Origin: a bacterium
Lineage (GTDB): Bacteria > Patescibacteriota > Gracilibacteria > UBA1369 > GCA-2718715
Direction of reading: 5' to 3'
Length of the DNA: 7,301 nucleotides
Assembly: GCA_030426295.1 (NCBI GenBank)
Contig: JAUHYY010000052.1
Location: 1-7,301 of the forward strand
Every line of letters begins with the position of its first letter. Position 1 is the first letter of the stretch. Positions 6,008 to 7,301 of this stretch are shown in pieces. The translations under genes and the position numbers were made by a program. The notes below the pieces were generated by a model. The model saw only the letters and a program-made list of their open reading frames with translations. It did not search any database and was not told the origin of the DNA.

Positions 6008-6931
6008 TTATTGTTCTAAAAGTTCTTTTAATTTGTTTACGAATCTAGCAGCATCAGCCCCATCAATGATTTGATGATCATAAGTAAGACTTAAAGGTAG
6101 AACTGTATGTTCTGTAGGTTGACCTTCTACTAGTTCTAGTTTTTTGTCGAATCGACCAAGTCCAATGCTGATAAGGTTTGGCGGATTTAAGATTGGTGTA
6201 GCAAATTTACCTCCGATGCTACCGTAGTTAGTTACAGTGAAGGTTGAATCTTTCATATCTTCAGGTTTGAGCTTTCTGTCTCGTGCTTTTCCAGCTAATT
6301 CCGTGATTTGTTCGGCAATACCTAGTACGCTTAGCTTTTCTGCGTTTTTGATTACAGGTACGATAAGTCCTGCTTCAGTGTCTACTGCAACGCCAACGTT
6401 ATAATATTCTTTAATAAGAAGTTTTTCGTTTGTTGTATCGTATGCTGCATTGAATTGTTCGAATTTTTCACATGCTTTAATTACTGCTTCTATTATGTAT
6501 GCAAGGTAAGTTAGTTTGATGCCTTTCTCTTCTGCTTGAGGTTTTTCTTTAGCTCTTCTTTCTGCTAATGAGTCCATATATATTTCATCGAAGTGAGTAA
6601 GTTGAGCTGATGATGATTGTGAAGCCATCATATTTTTTGCAATAGCCTTTCTCATTGGACTCAAGTCTTCAGATCTTTCGTTACCATACTCAGGATTTGA
6701 AATTGTTACTGAAGGCTTATTAGTTGTTTTTGGATTTGCTAAGTTAGCTGCTGCTTTAATATCTTCTACTGTAGGAAGGAGCGAACATGCTTTCAATGAT
6801 TGGCCGCAGTTACTCTTTTTGTCGCGCATACTTTGCATCCAGTTTTTGATGTTGCTACGTGACTCAATCATATCTGCACCAGAGGTTAAACCTAATAGAT
6901 GTATGTCTGCGGTCCAGTGTACGTCAGCCAT
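6008..6931 (-). CDS. Dihydrolipoyl acyltransferase (E2) catalytic domain with abnormal N-terminus
   Basis: E2 is the core of 2-oxoacid dehydrogenase complexes and moves the acyl group from lipoate to CoA. From residue ~84 this is a full catalytic domain: L-S-P-M-R-K-A-I-A-K-N-M near the start, G-V-A-V-D-T-x-x-G-L-I-V-P-V-I in the middle, and the active-site D-H286-Q-I-I-D290-G near the C-terminus. Residues 54-61 (T-V-E-D-I-K-A-A) look like the last helix of the E3/E1-binding domain. Everything a normal E2 has before that, the lipoyl domain(s) and most of the binding domain, is missing. Instead the frame continues into GST-like sequence up to a TGA at 7231-7229, and the ATG at 6931 falls inside a GST helix, so it is not a trustworthy start. 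No E1 or E3 gene is in the window; pyruvate versus another 2-oxoacid cannot be decided. The C39 lipoprotein gene follows after one base. Confidence 0.85.
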   Translation of the reverse strand: MADVHWTADIHLLGLTSGADMIESRSNIKNWMQSMRDKKSNCGQSLKACSLLPTVEDIKAAANLANPKTTNKPSVTISNPEYGNERSEDLSPMRKAIAKNMMASQSSSAQLTHFDEIYMDSLAERRAKEKPQAEEKGIKLTYLAYIIEAVIKACEKFEQFNAAYDTTNEKLLIKEYYNVGVAVDTEAGLIVPVIKNAEKLSVLGIAEQITELAGKARDRKLKPEDMKDSTFTVTNYGSIGGKFATPILNPPNLISIGLGRFDKKLELVEGQPTEHTVLPLSLTYDHQIIDGADAARFVNKLKELLEQ

Positions 6932-7228
6932 TGAATAGTTCTTGCCAAGTATGAACTTGTCTTTGCCCAGCTGTGTATTGAGTTCATCGAGTACAGATTC
7001 AAGTTGCGCCCTGGCAGCAGCCGTGTCACCGCCCTGACCAGTAATCTCACCAACAAATGCACCAATCGCTGGTCCTGCAATCTGGCGGGATTTGTCAATC
7101 CAGGTTTCCTGTTCTGCTGCCAGAACTACATTCTTTGGAATAATTGATGTTCCTAAACCGCGCGCATTAATATATTCAGTGATGGCTTTACTGCCTGCAG
7201 TGATTCGCCCGCGGTTGAGGAACCAGCA
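6776..7228 (-). pseudogene. Glutathione S-transferase C-terminal domain fragment joined in frame to E2
   Basis: In the E2 frame, reading upstream from about 6776 to 7228, the translation is GST-like. It begins R-I-T-A-G-S-K-A-I-T-E-Y-I (the end of the thioredoxin-like half, usually x-E-S-x-A-I-x-x-Y-L). An all-helical domain follows with L-G-K-D-K-F-I-L-G-K-N-Y-S-M-A-D-V-H and I-K-N-W-M-Q-S-M, the typical 'G-x-x-x-S-x-A-D' and 'W-x-x-x-M' segments. The first ~60 residues of a GST, with the glutathione site, are absent: a TGA lies at 7231-7229 and no GST-like sequence is seen beyond it in any minus frame. GC is near 50% here against about one third elsewhere. It could be a foreign fragment joined by recombination or by misassembly; a working fusion protein is less likely. 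Confidence 0.65.
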
Positions 7229-7301
7229 TCAACTTCCACGACTCCTGCCGCCATCGCTCCTGCTGCCATCACTCCCCCTGAATCTGAAGAAGATCTGATT
7301 G
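7157..7301 (+). other. Pro/Ala-rich open frame at the window edge (possible partial coding sequence)
   Basis: On the plus strand one frame is open from 7157 to the window end. From about 7199 it reads like a low-complexity interdomain linker, with S-D-S-P-A-V-E-E-P-A-S, then T-P-A-A-I-A-P-A-A-I-T-P-P-E and S-E-E-D-L-I. It has no start codon and runs antisense to the GST fragment, so only the part beyond ~7199 is a candidate. GC reaches about 60%. Linkers of this kind occur in E2 and biotin/lipoyl carrier proteins, but that link is only suggestive. Confidence 0.3.
7242..7275 (+). repeat. Two-and-a-bit copies of a 15-base tandem repeat
   Basis: CTCCTGCCGCCATCG (7242-7256) is followed directly by CTCCTGCTGCCATCA (7257-7271) and a partial CTCC (7272-7275). 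The two full copies differ at two positions. In the plus frame each copy gives the Pro-Ala-Ala-Ile pattern, so the repeat underlies the linker-like peptide. Confidence 0.7.

Noticed and set aside
6892..7098. Separate minus-strand gene overlapping the GST fragment in another frame
   Set aside because: The translation is Arg/Leu-rich and featureless, while the frame through 6776-7228 gives clear GST signatures; it is a frame shadow.
7229..7231. In-frame TGA as evidence for a recoded TGA (Gly or Trp, as in some candidate phyla)
   Set aside because: The seven genes contain many glycines and tryptophans but no internal TGA, and sequence beyond this TGA is not GST-like. A junction explains it better than recoding.
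1..7301. CRISPR array, insertion sequence or riboswitch
   Set aside because: No regularly spaced repeats, transposase-like protein, flanking inverted repeats or conserved riboswitch core were found on either strand.

Overview
The window is AT-rich for most of its length, roughly one third GC by eye. It carries seven protein genes or large gene parts and one tRNA gene, with very short gaps. The gene set is an SSB, a THUMP/Trm11-like RNA methylase, an SLH+CAP surface protein, an L,D-transpeptidase and a C39-like lipoprotein. Together with leader regions that lack a Shine-Dalgarno motif, this suggests a small-genome bacterium, most plausibly of the Patescibacteria/CPR type. That placement is inference from gene content and composition; no marker gene in the window settles it. 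The standard code fits: all seven stops are TAA or TAG, and no TGA interrupts any of the well-supported genes.

Layout. Bases 1-497 (minus strand) hold ssb and the first codons of a following gene. Bases 583-1881 (plus strand) hold a promoter, a Trm11-like methyltransferase gene and a tRNA-Asn(GTT) gene. The end of the methyltransferase gene lies inside the tRNA, and its stop codon is tRNA positions 8-10. Bases 1891-2808 (minus) hold a YjdM/PhnA-type small protein and, upstream of it, an exported L,D-transpeptidase. Bases 2809-2926 are a divergent promoter region. Bases 2927-5314 (plus) encode a 795-residue secreted protein with three SLH domains, beta-rich modules, a CAP domain and what looks like a second, degenerate CAP domain. 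Bases 5311-6006 and 6008-6931 (minus) are a C39-like lipoprotein and the catalytic part of a dihydrolipoyl acyltransferase (E2), one base apart. Bases about 6776-7301 look foreign: GC rises, and the E2 frame runs directly into a glutathione-S-transferase C-terminal domain. The last ~100 bases then carry a Pro/Ala-rich open frame on the opposite strand.

How it fits together. The middle of the window is a cell-envelope neighbourhood: a peptidoglycan cross-linking or modifying enzyme, a wall-anchored SLH/CAP protein and a secreted cysteine-protease-like lipoprotein. The left part is nucleic-acid housekeeping. The most interesting points are (1) the overlap between a predicted tRNA-G10 methyltransferase gene and a tRNA, in which RNase P processing would remove the gene's stop codon; (2) the cryptic second CAP domain; and (3) the chimeric right end, which is either a real GST-E2 fusion or, more likely, an assembly or recombination junction.
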